The position numbers and the translations under genes were made by a program. From Planctomycetota bacterium (lineage in GTDB: Bacteria; Planctomycetota; UBA1135; GCA-002686595), in contig NZBA01000097.1 in assembly GCA_002686265.1 (NCBI GenBank), positions 1 to 49,522 on the forward strand: DNA of 49,522 bases, given 5' to 3'. Below the pieces are notes generated by a model, which was given only the letters and a program-made list of their open reading frames with translations, had not been told where the DNA came from and ran no database searches. Positions 8,399 to 20,600 of this stretch are shown in pieces (the stretch's first letter is position 1; each line of letters opens with the position of its first letter).

Positions 8399-8539
8399 TT
8401 GCCGCCGGTAGCCTTTCAGCACAAACGGCTTTCCGCAGGGATCGGCGGGGGAGATCTCCCGGAGCTCTTACGGTTTCTCGTCCTGGATGGCGATGGCCAA
8501 CCGGGACGCCACGTACGACCCCTGTTGTGAGAAGTCGCT
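8399..8539 (+). other. Intergenic gap between the two giant genes
   Basis: This 141-bp gap contains a perfect 12-bp palindrome, GGGAGATCTCCC, at 8449-8460. With no loop and no T-run it is a poor terminator and could be a binding site. A GTGAGAAG stretch (8527-8534) is a weak ribosome binding site for ATG 8540. No clear terminator separates the genes, so co-transcription is possible. Confidence 0.5.
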
Positions 8540-8653
8540 ATGCTAAGACGCAAGAAGAAACGAAGCGGCCGAAAGCCGAACCAACCCTCGTCGCTTCGGC
8601 GGAGACGTCGGTCGCTGTTCGAGCGGCTCGAGCCGCGGGTACTTCTGGCCTCG
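8540..8653 (+). other. LEPR-XLL N-terminal domain of the giant protein
   Basis: Residues 1-38 are strongly basic (K/R-rich through residue 24) and end in FERLEPRVLLAS. This is the LEPR-XLL signature of very large exported proteins in planctomycetes and relatives. There is no hydrophobic core of normal signal-peptide length. The preceding gene carries the LEDR variant of the same motif. Confidence 0.85.
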
Positions 8654-11600
8654 GACTTCATGCTTGACGGCACGTCCGAAGCGGACGGTGCCCACGGTTG
8701 GAAGCTGACGGCCGATGCCACGCATCCGCTCGCTGCTGTCGAAACTCCGGTCGACCGTTCCCACTGCGGATCGCTGTCGGGAGCAAATCGGCCGCTACGG
8801 GTCGACGGGGATGTACTTGTTGACGCGGGTGAATCGTTCTCTGGGAGTGGTTGGATTCACGGCGATCTAACAAACAACGGCTTGCTCCGTCCGGGGAATT
8901 CTCCCGGAATTCAGGATGTCGGCTCATTCACTCAAACCTCCGACGGCGTTCTGGAGATTGAAATCGGCGGTTTGACGCCCGGCGACGGCCCCGACCCTTC
9001 GACGTCCAATGACGGCTACGACCAGATCAACGTCAGCAGTGTTGCGGAACTGGACGGAACGCTTCAAGTGCGTTTTCTGGACGACTTTGAGCCCGAACCC
9101 GGAGACGCCTTCGAGTTCATGACATTCGGCAACGTGACGGGCACATTCGCCGCCAGCGAAGGGCTTTTCGGTTTCGGGGATGGCTCGCTCTATCTCGAAA
9201 TCGTGCAGAACGATGACAGTCTTCAACTGCTCACACGACAACTGCCTCTGGTCAGCGAGCTCGGAATCAGCCCGGCGGACGTTGCCGATGCGGACCAACT
9301 GGGGGAGATCTTCAACACGGACTACTTCGGATACGGGAGCGCCAGCGTTGATGTGTCGCTGGCCGTGTCTGACTTTTTTCACGTCTCCGGAAGTCTCGCT
9401 GTCGAAAACACGGTCGAGACGGTGAAACTGGCTGACGCCACGTCGGTGACCGTTGATGTCTGGCGGTTCGGAGCTGAAGATCTCGCAGCCTTCACTGGTC
9501 TGAACGGCGGAACCTCTGAGGCCGTTGGGTTGTCGCTCAGCGACGTGGACTTCGGCCTGGCATTGCTCTCTCCTCGCCCCGGTCAGCCGGGTGTCGAGCA
9601 CCTGAGTTGGATGTCCCTTGACGCTTCCGCGGGTTCAGCAGGTGTCGTGGGTACGGATGATTTCACGGTTTCTGCGAACGATCTGCGGGTCGAGATCAAC
9701 CGGGTGGACAGAGTGGAGACCGGTGTGGATCCGGATTCCCGTGTGGTGGACTTCAAAAACGATTCCATGTCGGTGAAGACCGGAGAGACCGGAACCATCG
9801 CGTTGGAGATGGACGGTTCTCGCGGCCAACTGCTGCAAGTCGCTGGAATGACAACACTGGGGGTCGGCGGGTTCTTCCAGACGTCAGGGAACGTCGCATT
9901 TTCGAGGTCGAATTCGCGCCTGACGCTTGACGACGGCGAAGTGGTGGATGTCGACCTGCTGACGGTGGGCGCAGCGGATGTGGACGCCTTCGCGGGCGCG
10001 GGCGGCGGGACTGCCGATGCCATGGGACTGAGCCTGGACGATGTGGATTTCGCTCTGGCGGTGGCTGGGGATCAGGCCGACGCGACGCGTAACTGGACCG
10101 CCTTGACGGCCTCGGCCGGCGGCGCAACAGCGATGGGCATCCCGGACGTGACCGTCTCAGGCAGTGACCTGAGCGTTAGCGTCAACCGCGCCGCGTCGGA
10201 TGGCAGCATCGTCGATTACATGGCCCAGAACCTGGAGGTGGCGACCGGGCCGGCCAGCAGCCTGACGCTGGCCATGGATGGGCAGACTGGCGAGTTGACG
10301 CGGGCCGCCGGCGACGTTGCCCTCGGAATCGGCGGGTTCTTCCAGGTGGAAGGTGGATTTGCTTTTGACCAGACCAGTATCGGCGGCCTGCAGCTCTCCG
10401 ACGGCAGCACACTGGCTGGCGACTTGTTGACGGTAGGCGCATCGGGCGTGGATGCCTTCGCAGGTCTGAACGGCGGTACGGACGACGCGTTGGGCGTGCA
10501 ATTGGCGGACGTGGAGTTCGGTCTGGCGCTGATCGCCGACGGAACCGATCCCTCGCGCAAGTACACGTCACTCCAGGCGTCGACCGGCAACGCGTCCTTG
10601 GTGGGTATCGACGGTTTGACCCTTTCGGCCTCGTCGCTGGACGTCGCGGTCAACGTGGCGGATGCCAACGGCAAGGTAGTGGACTACGCGGCGACAGACT
10701 TGACACTGGCCACGGCCCCCGGCCGGGAATTGACGTTGGACATGGCCGGTTCGGACGGCGAGTTACTACGCGCCACGGGCGAGCTGGACGTGGAGGTATT
10801 CGACTTCTTCAGCGTCAACGGCGGGTTTGGGCTGGAAAAGAAGACGGCGCCGGGCATCGTCTTATCCGACGGCAGCGCGGCGGACATGGAGGTGGTGACG
10901 ATCGGCGCCACGGACGTGAACGCCTTTGCCGGAATCAACGGCGGCAGTGCCGATGCGGTGGGCCTGTCGCTAGGCAGCGTGGACTTCGGACTGGCCTTGA
11001 TGACCGATATGGACGAGCCATCGCGCAAGTTCACTTCGCTGAAAGCCACCGCCGATAGCGCGGCCTTTGCCGGCGTCGACACACTCTCGGTCTCCGCCGA
11101 CACGCTGTCCGTGGCCGTCAACCAAGCGGAAGGCACGAGCGTGGTGGTCGACTACAGCGGCGATAACGCATACTCCGTTCCCGGCGGCCTGTCGCTGGAG
11201 ATGGATGGTTCGCGCGGCGAGTTGCTGGAGGCCAGTGGCAACGTGACGATTGGCGTGGGCGACTTCTTCGAGGTTTCGGGCGGTTTTGCGTTAGAGAAGT
11301 CGAGTTCGCGCCTGACGCTGGACGACGGCGGCGAAGTGGACGTGGATCTGTTGACGGTGGGCGCTGCGGGCGTGGATGCCTTCGCGGGGATCGGCGGCGG
11401 TTCGGCAGACGCCATCGGTCTGAGCCTGGACGATGTAGATTTCGCGCTGGCCCTTGCCGGGGACAAGGCCGATGCGACGCGCACCTGGACTGCCGTGACG
11501 GCCGTGGCCGGCGGCGCGGCGTTGGTGGGCATCCCGGAGATGAGCGTGGCGGGCAATAACCTGAGCGTTGACGTCAACCGCGCGGCATCGGATGGCAGCA

Positions 11601-14600
11601 TCGTGGATTACCTGGCCCAAAATCTGGAGGTAGCAACCGGACCGGCCAGCAGCCTGACGCTGGACATGGATGGGAAGGGCGGCGAGTTGACGCGGGCCGC
11701 GGGCGAGCTTGCTCTTGGGATTGGTGGGTTCTTCCATGTGGAAGGCGGATTTGCCTTTGACCAGACCAGCGTCAGCGGTCTGCAGCTTTCCGACGGCAGT
11801 GCGTTGGCGGGCGACTTGCTGACGGTGGGCGCATCGGGCGTGGATGCCTTTGCAGGTCTGAACGGCGGTACGGACGACGCGTTGGGCGTGCAATTGGCGG
11901 ACGTTGAGTTCGGTCTGGCTCTGCTCTCCGACGGGACCGATCCTTCACGCAAATACACGTCGCTCAAGGCGTCGACCGGCAACGCGTCGTTTGTGGGTAT
12001 CGATGGTCTGACGCTCTCGGCCTCGTCACTGGACGTGGCGGTCAACCTAGCCGATGCCGATGGCAACGTGGTGGACTACGCGGCGGCAGATTTGACCGTA
12101 CCCACGGCACCGGACCGGGACGTGACGCTGGACATGGCCGGTTCGGACCGCGAGATGCTGCGCGCTACCGGCGAGCTGGACGTGAATGTGTTCGACTTCT
12201 TCAGCGTCAACGGCGGGTTCGGCCTGGAAAAGAAGACAGCGCCGGGCATCGTCTTGTCCGACGGCAGCACGGCGGACATGGAGGTAGTGACGATCGGCGC
12301 CACGGGCGCGAACGCGTTTGCCGGAGTCAATGGCGGCAGCGCCGATGCGATGGGCCTATCGCTAGGCAACGTGGACTTCGGACTGGCCCTGATGGCCGAC
12401 ATGGACGACCCGTCGCGAAAATTCACTTCGCTGGAAGCCACCGCCGATAACGCAGCCTTCACCGGCATCGACACGCTGACCGTCTCCGCCGACCAGCTCC
12501 GCGTGGCGGTCAACCAGGGGATCGAGGTGCCGGCCACTCCAGATACGACCGAGGCGGCCAACAGCATCTATCACTTGGACCTGCCGGCGAGTACCGTGGG
12601 CGAGCTCACATTCTCGCTGGACGGCAATACCAGGGCGCTTGCGGTGTCGGCCACCGACGGCGCCAGCCAACTGATCGCCGGCCTGGCCAGTACGCTGGAA
12701 TCGCTGCCGGGAATCGGGGCCGGCAACGTCACGGTGACCGGCGACCGGTATGCCGGGTTCCAGATCGAATTGAACGGGGCACTGGCCGGTACGAACGTGG
12801 ACGGACTGAGCGTCTCTACCAGCTCGGCCGGCGTAACCGTGGACGTGGCCCAGACGGTATCCTCGGCCGCGGGCATCGACGAGGTCAAGCAGCTGACGGT
12901 GCAGATTCCGCGGATCGAGTCCGAACCGGTCTTCACGTCGGTCACCGTCACCGGGGGAACGGGTGCGGGCACGAGCGAAATCAAATCTCTGATCTTCACC
13001 AAGCCCTACAGTTCCAGCGGCACATACGACCTTCAGATCGACGGCATATCCGGCACCGAAACGGTCACGTTCCGGGGCAGCCAGACGCTGACCAATGAGA
13101 CAAACATCCGGGCGGCATTGGTGTCGCTGCTGGGCGCGAGCAACAGCGACATTCGGGTCAAGTTCGATCCGCGTTCATCGGGCAGTCACAAGTACCGGAT
13201 CTGGTTCCGAGACGCATTGTCGGGCCAGGATATCGGCGACCTCATCGCGACCAATCACTTGAGCACGGGGCAGGTTCTGACAGGTACCATCGCACAGGGC
13301 GCCAGCGCCACGGGCGGGGTGCAGCAGGTGGTCGTCGGTTCCGAGGCATCTGGCAGGTTCAAACTGACGCTCGATCACGACGGCTCGGCTTACACCACGT
13401 CGGCCTTGGCCTTCGACGCTTCGCCAACCGAGGTCCAATCGGCGCTGAACGCGGCACTCGGCGCGCTGGCGGGCGCGTCGGTGACGGTGGGCGGCGCGGC
13501 CGGGAAATGGGAAGTCACGTTCGGCGGCAGTCTGACCGGCCAGAACGTCGGCTCGCTGCAGATCGCGGCCACGCCCGATGTAGCCGCGCCTTCCGGCACG
13601 TTCCTGATCACCTGCGACGGCCAGACCACCGCCCCGATTGCCTACAACGACGACCCGGCGGCGCTGGCCGCCGGCATCCGGACGGCCTTGGAAGGGCTGT
13701 CGAACATCGGCGCTGGCAACGTTACGGTCGTCTATGACGCAGGGTCGTCCGACAGCGAACACCTGGACTACACGGTCACATTCACCGGCGATCGAGCGGG
13801 AGAGGACATCCCCGACTTCGTTGTCGATTCGTCGGCGCTGAACCTGGCCGTGGTGCTTCCGTACCGGCTGACTCAGGGCCAGTCGCCGCAGGCCGAGCGG
13901 CAGGGGATCACGTTAGAGACAGACGCCCGATCAGGAACGTTCACGCTGTCGCTGGATCACGGCGGCCAGTCGTACGCCACGGGGCCCATCGCTCTGGACG
14001 CATCCATCAGCGATGTGAGCAGCGGCGTGGACACAGCATTTGCCGGACTGGCGGGGGCTGATGTCAACGTCTTGTTCTGGAACGGTACCGATTTGACTTT
14101 GTCGTTTGGGGGCACATTGGCTGGGACGGACGTGGCCGATATCCAAGTGACGGCCAGCACCAGCACCCCCGCCGCCGAGCTTACGCAGAGCCAAGCGGGT
14201 TTCAGCACGACCACTGCCGGTACGCCAGCCTACACGCTGGTCGTGGACTACAGCGGTGACAACGCGTATGCCGTTCCAGGCGGCCTGACGCTGGAGATGG
14301 ATGGTTCGCGGGGCGAGTTGCTCGAAGCGAGCGGAAACGTGACGATCGGCGTCGGCGAATTCTTCGAGGTAACGGGTGGTTTTGCTTTCGAGAAGTCCAC
14401 CGCGCCGATTTGCGTGTACGATCCGGCGACGGGTGCGGGCGCGGACGTCACTGCCGACCTTCTGACCGTGGGCGGCGACGGCGTCAGTGCTTTTGCCGGC
14501 CTCAATGGCGGTACGGCCGACGCGCTGGGATTGAACCTTTCGGACGTGGATTTTGCCGTGGTGGTCTTGGCGGACCAAGCTGCTCCGGGACGCAAGTGGA

Positions 14601-17600
14601 ATTCGCTTGAGGCCACGGCCGGGAGCGTCTCCTCTAGCGGAATCGACGACCTTGCGGTTTCGGGCACCACCATGGCAGTCGAGATCAATCAGCCGGCCTC
14701 CGACGGTACGCTGGTTGACTACGCGAGTGAGAACTTGTCGGTGACCGCCGGCCCCGGCACCGCGATGACGCTGGACATGGCCGGTTCGGAAGGCGAGCTA
14801 CTGCGGGCCTCTGGCAATCTTGCCCTTGACGTGGCGGACTACTTCCAGGTCAACGGCGGCTTCGCCTTCGAGAAATCAACCGCGACGGTACGCGTGTACA
14901 ATCCGGCAGGTGGCGCGCGCACGGACGTCAGCGCCGACCTTCTGACCGTGGGCGGGGACGGTGTCAATGCGTTTGCGGGGATCGATGGCGGTACGGCGAA
15001 TGCGCTCGGGTTGAACCTCTCGGATGTGGATTTCGCATTGGCGCTGGTGGCGGACCCCGCAGCTCCGGGCCGCAACTGGACATCGCTCGAAGCCACTGCC
15101 GGGAGCGCGTCCTTTAGTGGAATCGGCGATCTGGCGATATCGGGGACGAGCATGGCAGTCGAGGTCAATCAGCCGGCCTCCGACGGCACGCTGGTTGACT
15201 ATGCAAGTCGAAACTTGTCGGTGGCCACCGGCCCCGGCGCCACCATGACGCTGGACGTGGCCGGTTCGGACGGCGAACTGCAGCGGGCTTCGGGCAACCT
15301 GAGCCTGGGCGTGGCTGACTTCTTCCAGGTCAACGGCGGTTTTTCCATCGACAAGTCCACGGCGTCCGTCCACGCATACAATCCGGCGACGGGTACGTCC
15401 TCGCCTGTCACTACCGACCTGTTGACCGTGGGCGGCGATGGCGTCAATGCGTTTGCGGGAATCAACGGCGGCAGCGCGGATGCGACCGGCCTGAGCCTGG
15501 GCGGCGTCAGCTTCGGCCTGGCCCTGATGAACGACCAGTCCGCACCAGGTCGGACTTGGACATCGCTTCAGGCCACCGCCGGTAACGCCGGCTTTGCTGG
15601 TATCGACGCGATCACGCTCGAAGGAAGCTCGCTGGCCGTGGACGTCAACCAGTCGGCCGCCGACGGGACTCTTGTCGACTACGCAGCTGGAGGCCTGTCG
15701 GTGAACACGGGCGGCGGGTCCAGTATTGCACTCGACATGGCCGGTTCCGAGGGCGAACTGCTGCGGGCGTCCGGCAGTCTGACACTGGGCATTGCCGATG
15801 TAGCGGATTTCGACGGCGACTTTGTGTTCGAGAAATCCGGCACGGGCGAGAACGAGAAGATACTCGTTGGCGGGCAGAACGTGAGCGCCTTTTTGGGTGT
15901 TAATGATATGGGGCTGGCGCTGCAAAACGGTCGCCTCGGCATGGTGGTCATCGACACGGCGGACGGTTCGTCGTCATATGCGCTACAGGGCAGCGGCACG
16001 GTGAGTACCCAGGGCATCGCGGTTACGCTGAGCGGGGATGTCGACGTGCTGGTCAACACTACCGGCACCGAGGTGCAAGAGACCATTGAAATGCCTGGCG
16101 GCGACATCCACATTGATTTCGAGGATGGCTTGGGGGTCAGCCGGATCACTCCGTCCAATTTAGACGTGAGCCTGACAGGGTTTCTTGGCGACCTGATGGA
16201 CGATATGGGAGGGTGGTTGGTCGATCTGTCGTCCGACTTGACCGTGGAAACGGACGATGACGGCAACCGGATCGCCGGAACGGTACTGGTCGAGCGTTTG
16301 CCGGGCATAGGCGTCTCGCTGAACGATCTGCTGGGGGCCGACTCGATCTTGAAGGTCGGCGACTACGTGCAGCATTACCTGCATCCGGCGCTGAGACCGG
16401 ATCAACCGTTGGAAGAGGATGACACGATCCCGCTGGGCGATTACGGTTTGAACGACCCGACGATGATGGGTTTGGCAGACTACCTCCAGGAACACTGGGT
16501 GCCAACGCTGCCCGGCGGCCTGACCAACGGATTGGTTCTCGATTTCACCGACAATGGGGTTCAGCTCAACTTCACGGCGGAACCGTCGTTTAGCGAGCAG
16601 GTGCAGCTTGATTTCACGGAAGACCTGGGGGCGTTCGGCCTGGAGTTCGATAGCGAGGCGACGGTCGACATCGGCGTCGCGGCCGATATCGATTTCGGAC
16701 TCGCACTCGATTGGATTAACTCCGATTTCAGCTTTGACCTGAACCGCTTGGGGCTCAACGCCACGGCGGAGGTCGACGACTTGTTCCTCGGCGCCAGCCT
16801 GGGGCCGCTGGAGGTGAGCGTCGGACAAGAGAACGGCCGGCGGGCCAGTGCGTCGGTGGATCTCGGCGGCGCGGTGTCGCTGGTCAACGGCGAGTTCAGT
16901 TTCACCCCGGAGGGCAACACCATCTCGGCCGATCTGCCGGTATTTGCTTCGTTGGCCGGCGTCGACCTTTCGGCGGGAGACGCCGTGCCAATGGTATCGG
17001 TCTCCGGCGCCATGTTCGGCAACGAATCGGGTTTCCAGATCGCCACGCAGGACTTTGACAAGCTCTTCGATTTCAGGGGGTTGACCGTCGCGCAAATGAT
17101 CCAGATGTTCCCGGACTTCCGGGATACCTTGGAGGAGCAGGTGGAGAGCGCGGATTCGCTGCTGAATCAGATCCCGTTCGTCGACAGCACGCTCGACCAG
17201 GTGCTGGTCTTCGCCAACGCCTTCGACGAGCACGTCTACAGCAAGATCGACTTCGACCGTCCGCGGGTGGACCTGCTCAGCGGGAGCGGCGGCGCGATTG
17301 AGGCTGGCCAGACGACGTTCACGGCCACGGGTGCCGGCTTCACCGACGAAATGAAATATCAGTACCTGTCGCTGGTCGGCAGCGATGGCAGCCTAAGCGA
17401 GGCCGTCACCATCAACGATGTCATCGACGGCGACACGCTGGAACTGGCCAGCGCCGCCGCCGAAACCGTGTCGGGCCAGTCCTTCCTGGTACACGAGAAA
17501 CTCCAGAAGATCAAGACCATGCAGGAGCTGACCGCTGCGGTCAGCGCGTCGGGCGTACTGCCTGCAGGCATGCAGATCGCGTTCGATCCGGCGAGCCAGG

Positions 17601-20600
17601 TTTTCAGCATGCCGGTGTCGTTCTCCACGGCGATCGACCCGATTTCCTCGCCCATCGATTTTGGTTTTGATTTCGGCGACGCACTATCGCTTTCCACCGA
17701 TGCGACCGGCTCGCTCAACGCGGCCCTGACGGGCGGCGTGGGGTTGTTCGCCGATTTGGACGGCGACGTGTTGGCCTCCGGTACCGACGGCGTGCTGACG
17801 GCTTCGTCCACCACCTTCACTTCGCAGGCCACGGCGTTCACGGCGGACATGGTCGGCAGTGATATCAAGATCGGCGACAACGTGTTCGAGATCTCCGCGG
17901 TGAACGGTTTGCACAGCATCCAGTTGGATCGGGCTGCGGATGAATCGCTAAGCGGACAATCGTTCTCGGTGCGTTCGGGTTTGACGATCGGCATCGACGA
18001 TGCCAACCTGACTGGCGACATTTCGCTTGACGTCAACGATCTGGAAATCGCCGCGACGCTGGGCTTCTTGGGCGTCACGGCCGGGGGCGCGGGAACGGAG
18101 TCGGGGATTCACATCGGCGCAACGGCCGGCATTACCTTCGACCGCAATCCAGGCCAAGCCGTTGCGGGGGATACCCGGTTCTCAATCGATCAAATCTTCG
18201 ACGGTGAGATAACCGATGCGTTTCAGCTCTCCTTCGATGGCGATGCGCACGCGCGGCTGAAGGGATTCTCGGTCGACGTAGGTCTCGGCAGCGATTTACC
18301 CGTCGCGCCCAACGCCGAATTGGGAATCTACGTGCAGGACTTGCTCGACTTCAGCACGGTCACGATGGTGGATCAGAACCCGGCTGTGCCGTTCGATCTT
18401 GCCGGGCAGGTTGCCTCCGGCGCGTTGGCCGGGGATGAACTTGTTGTGGTGATGCCAGACTTGGGTTCGGGATTCGACTTCCAGGATGTCAGTTTCCTGG
18501 ATATCGTCCAAGGCGTGCGGATGGGTATCGAATTCATGAACGAATCGCTGGCCGATCAATCGTTCTACAACGATGCGTTGCCGGTGATCAACCGCTCGAT
18601 CAGGGACGTCTTCTCGTTCGTCGACGACATGGCAGAGAAGGTGGAGACGGCTGCTGAAGATCCGGCCGGCACGATTCAAGCGGTCGAGTCCGCGCTCGAA
18701 GACGCGTTGGGCATCACCGACAACAACTCGCTGCCCTTTGACGATCAGAAACTGGCGCTGCGAATCAGCGGTGATGTGCTCGATCTACACGTCGAGCTCA
18801 GGGAGCTGTACTCGGAGTTGTTCTCGTTCGGCCTGGATCTGGGCACGCTGTTGCCGGCCGTGGACACGGTAGGAACGCTTAGCGATCTGCTGGGAGGCAG
18901 CGGCAACATCCGGTTGGAAGCTCTCGCGAATCTGGCCATCGACGTCGGCATCGATTTTGGCAGCGGCACTCCTGAAGTGTTCCTCTACGACTATCAAGCC
19001 GCCGAGGGCAGCGGTACTCAACTGACGCTCGGTGCGCGGATCCTGGGGTCGGACCTGGAACTTGGGTTCCAGGCCGGTCCGATCGCCATCGGTGTCAACG
19101 GCGGCTATGCGGTGCTCGACGCCGACGGGAATTCAGCGACGGACGATTACGCCGGGCTCACGGTTGCACTGGATCAAGCGGCAGGCACTCCGGGCGACGA
19201 CGGCGCATTCCATTTCGACACCGAGAGCCTGGGCGACAACATCCAATTGATCCTGGCGGGAGCCTTCGACGTGAACCTGCCAGTGCGGCTCGAAGTGGCC
19301 GGATTCGAGCACACGCTGTCCACCCCGATTCGCATCCAGACCAATCCGGCTTATGGCGATCAGGGACTTGGGGAACTGCTCAAAATGCTGGCAGGGTCGT
19401 CGGACCTTGGCCCCCACTCGACGGTCGTTTACAGCTACCCGAACATCCGCGACGAGTTTGAGAATCTGGGCGGCAGCTTCTCTATCATCAGTTTGATCAA
19501 CGATCCCAGCATCATCCTGGATGGCATTGACGTCGCGCTCGGCTCGGTCGAGGACGTGTTTGCCGATAGCATCGTGCAGGATATCCCGCTGGTGGGCGAC
19601 AAGTTGATGTCGGCGTCCACGTTCCTGGGCGAGATGCGTACCGGCCTCATCGCCGACCTGCGGGAACGGCTGAGCGGCAACGGCAAGCTGATCGAGGTCA
19701 CGCGACAGTCGATGTTCGACATCTTCGGCCCCGACAATCTGGACCTATTGGCGGATAACAACCAGGACGGCTCCATCACGATCGACGACATCGGCGTGGC
19801 CTGGTATGACGAGAACGGTCAATTTCTGGAAGCCTGGGTCCTGGGCGGAGATCTGCCAGCGGGTTCGCCGGACGCCATTCAGTTCGACGTCGGGCTGGGC
19901 GGCATCCTCTACGGCGACGGCATCGACATACCGCTCGACATCGCTGTGCCGGGCTTCGAGCTGAAGGTCGAAGGCGGGTTTGCCATCGAGTTGGGTTGGA
20001 GCTTCGACTTGGGCTTCGGCTTGTCCGTCACGGACGGCTTCTACATGACGACCAATGCCGATCCGTCCGATCCGGAATTCGAGTTCGGTGTGGACGTATT
20101 CCTGGATGGCGCGCCTGAGGACCCCAACGTCAAGACGCCCTTTGTGGGCACGGGCAAGCTGTTGTTCTTCAAAGCAACGCTTGTGGACAAGGACCGCGAT
20201 CCGAACAAGGCGGGCGTCCAGCCCGGAGGCGTGAATGGCGCCCTGACCCTTGACTACGTGGGCAACGAGCGGGGGCGGTTCACGTTGTCGCACGTGATGG
20301 CGCAACCGCTGAGCACGCTGTTTGATGTCAACTTCGCGGTTGACGCCGGGCTGCGATTGGATACGACGCTGGAACTGGACGGGGTAGACGGCCTGCCCAA
20401 AGTGAAAGGGGACCTGGTCGTCGACTGGGACTGGGATCTGGAAAACGGGGCCACCGAGCCCAGCATCTCTCTGGAGATGTTCCGCGTCGATGTGGGTTCA
20501 TTCGTCAGTGATTTCCTGAAACCGATTTCTGACCGCGTCTCCGGCGTGCTCGAACCATTCCGCCCGATCGTGGAAGGACTAACTCAGGAGATACCTGGGC

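Noticed and set aside
8449..8460. Rho-independent terminator after the first giant gene
   Set aside because: The palindrome has no loop and no T-run follows it.
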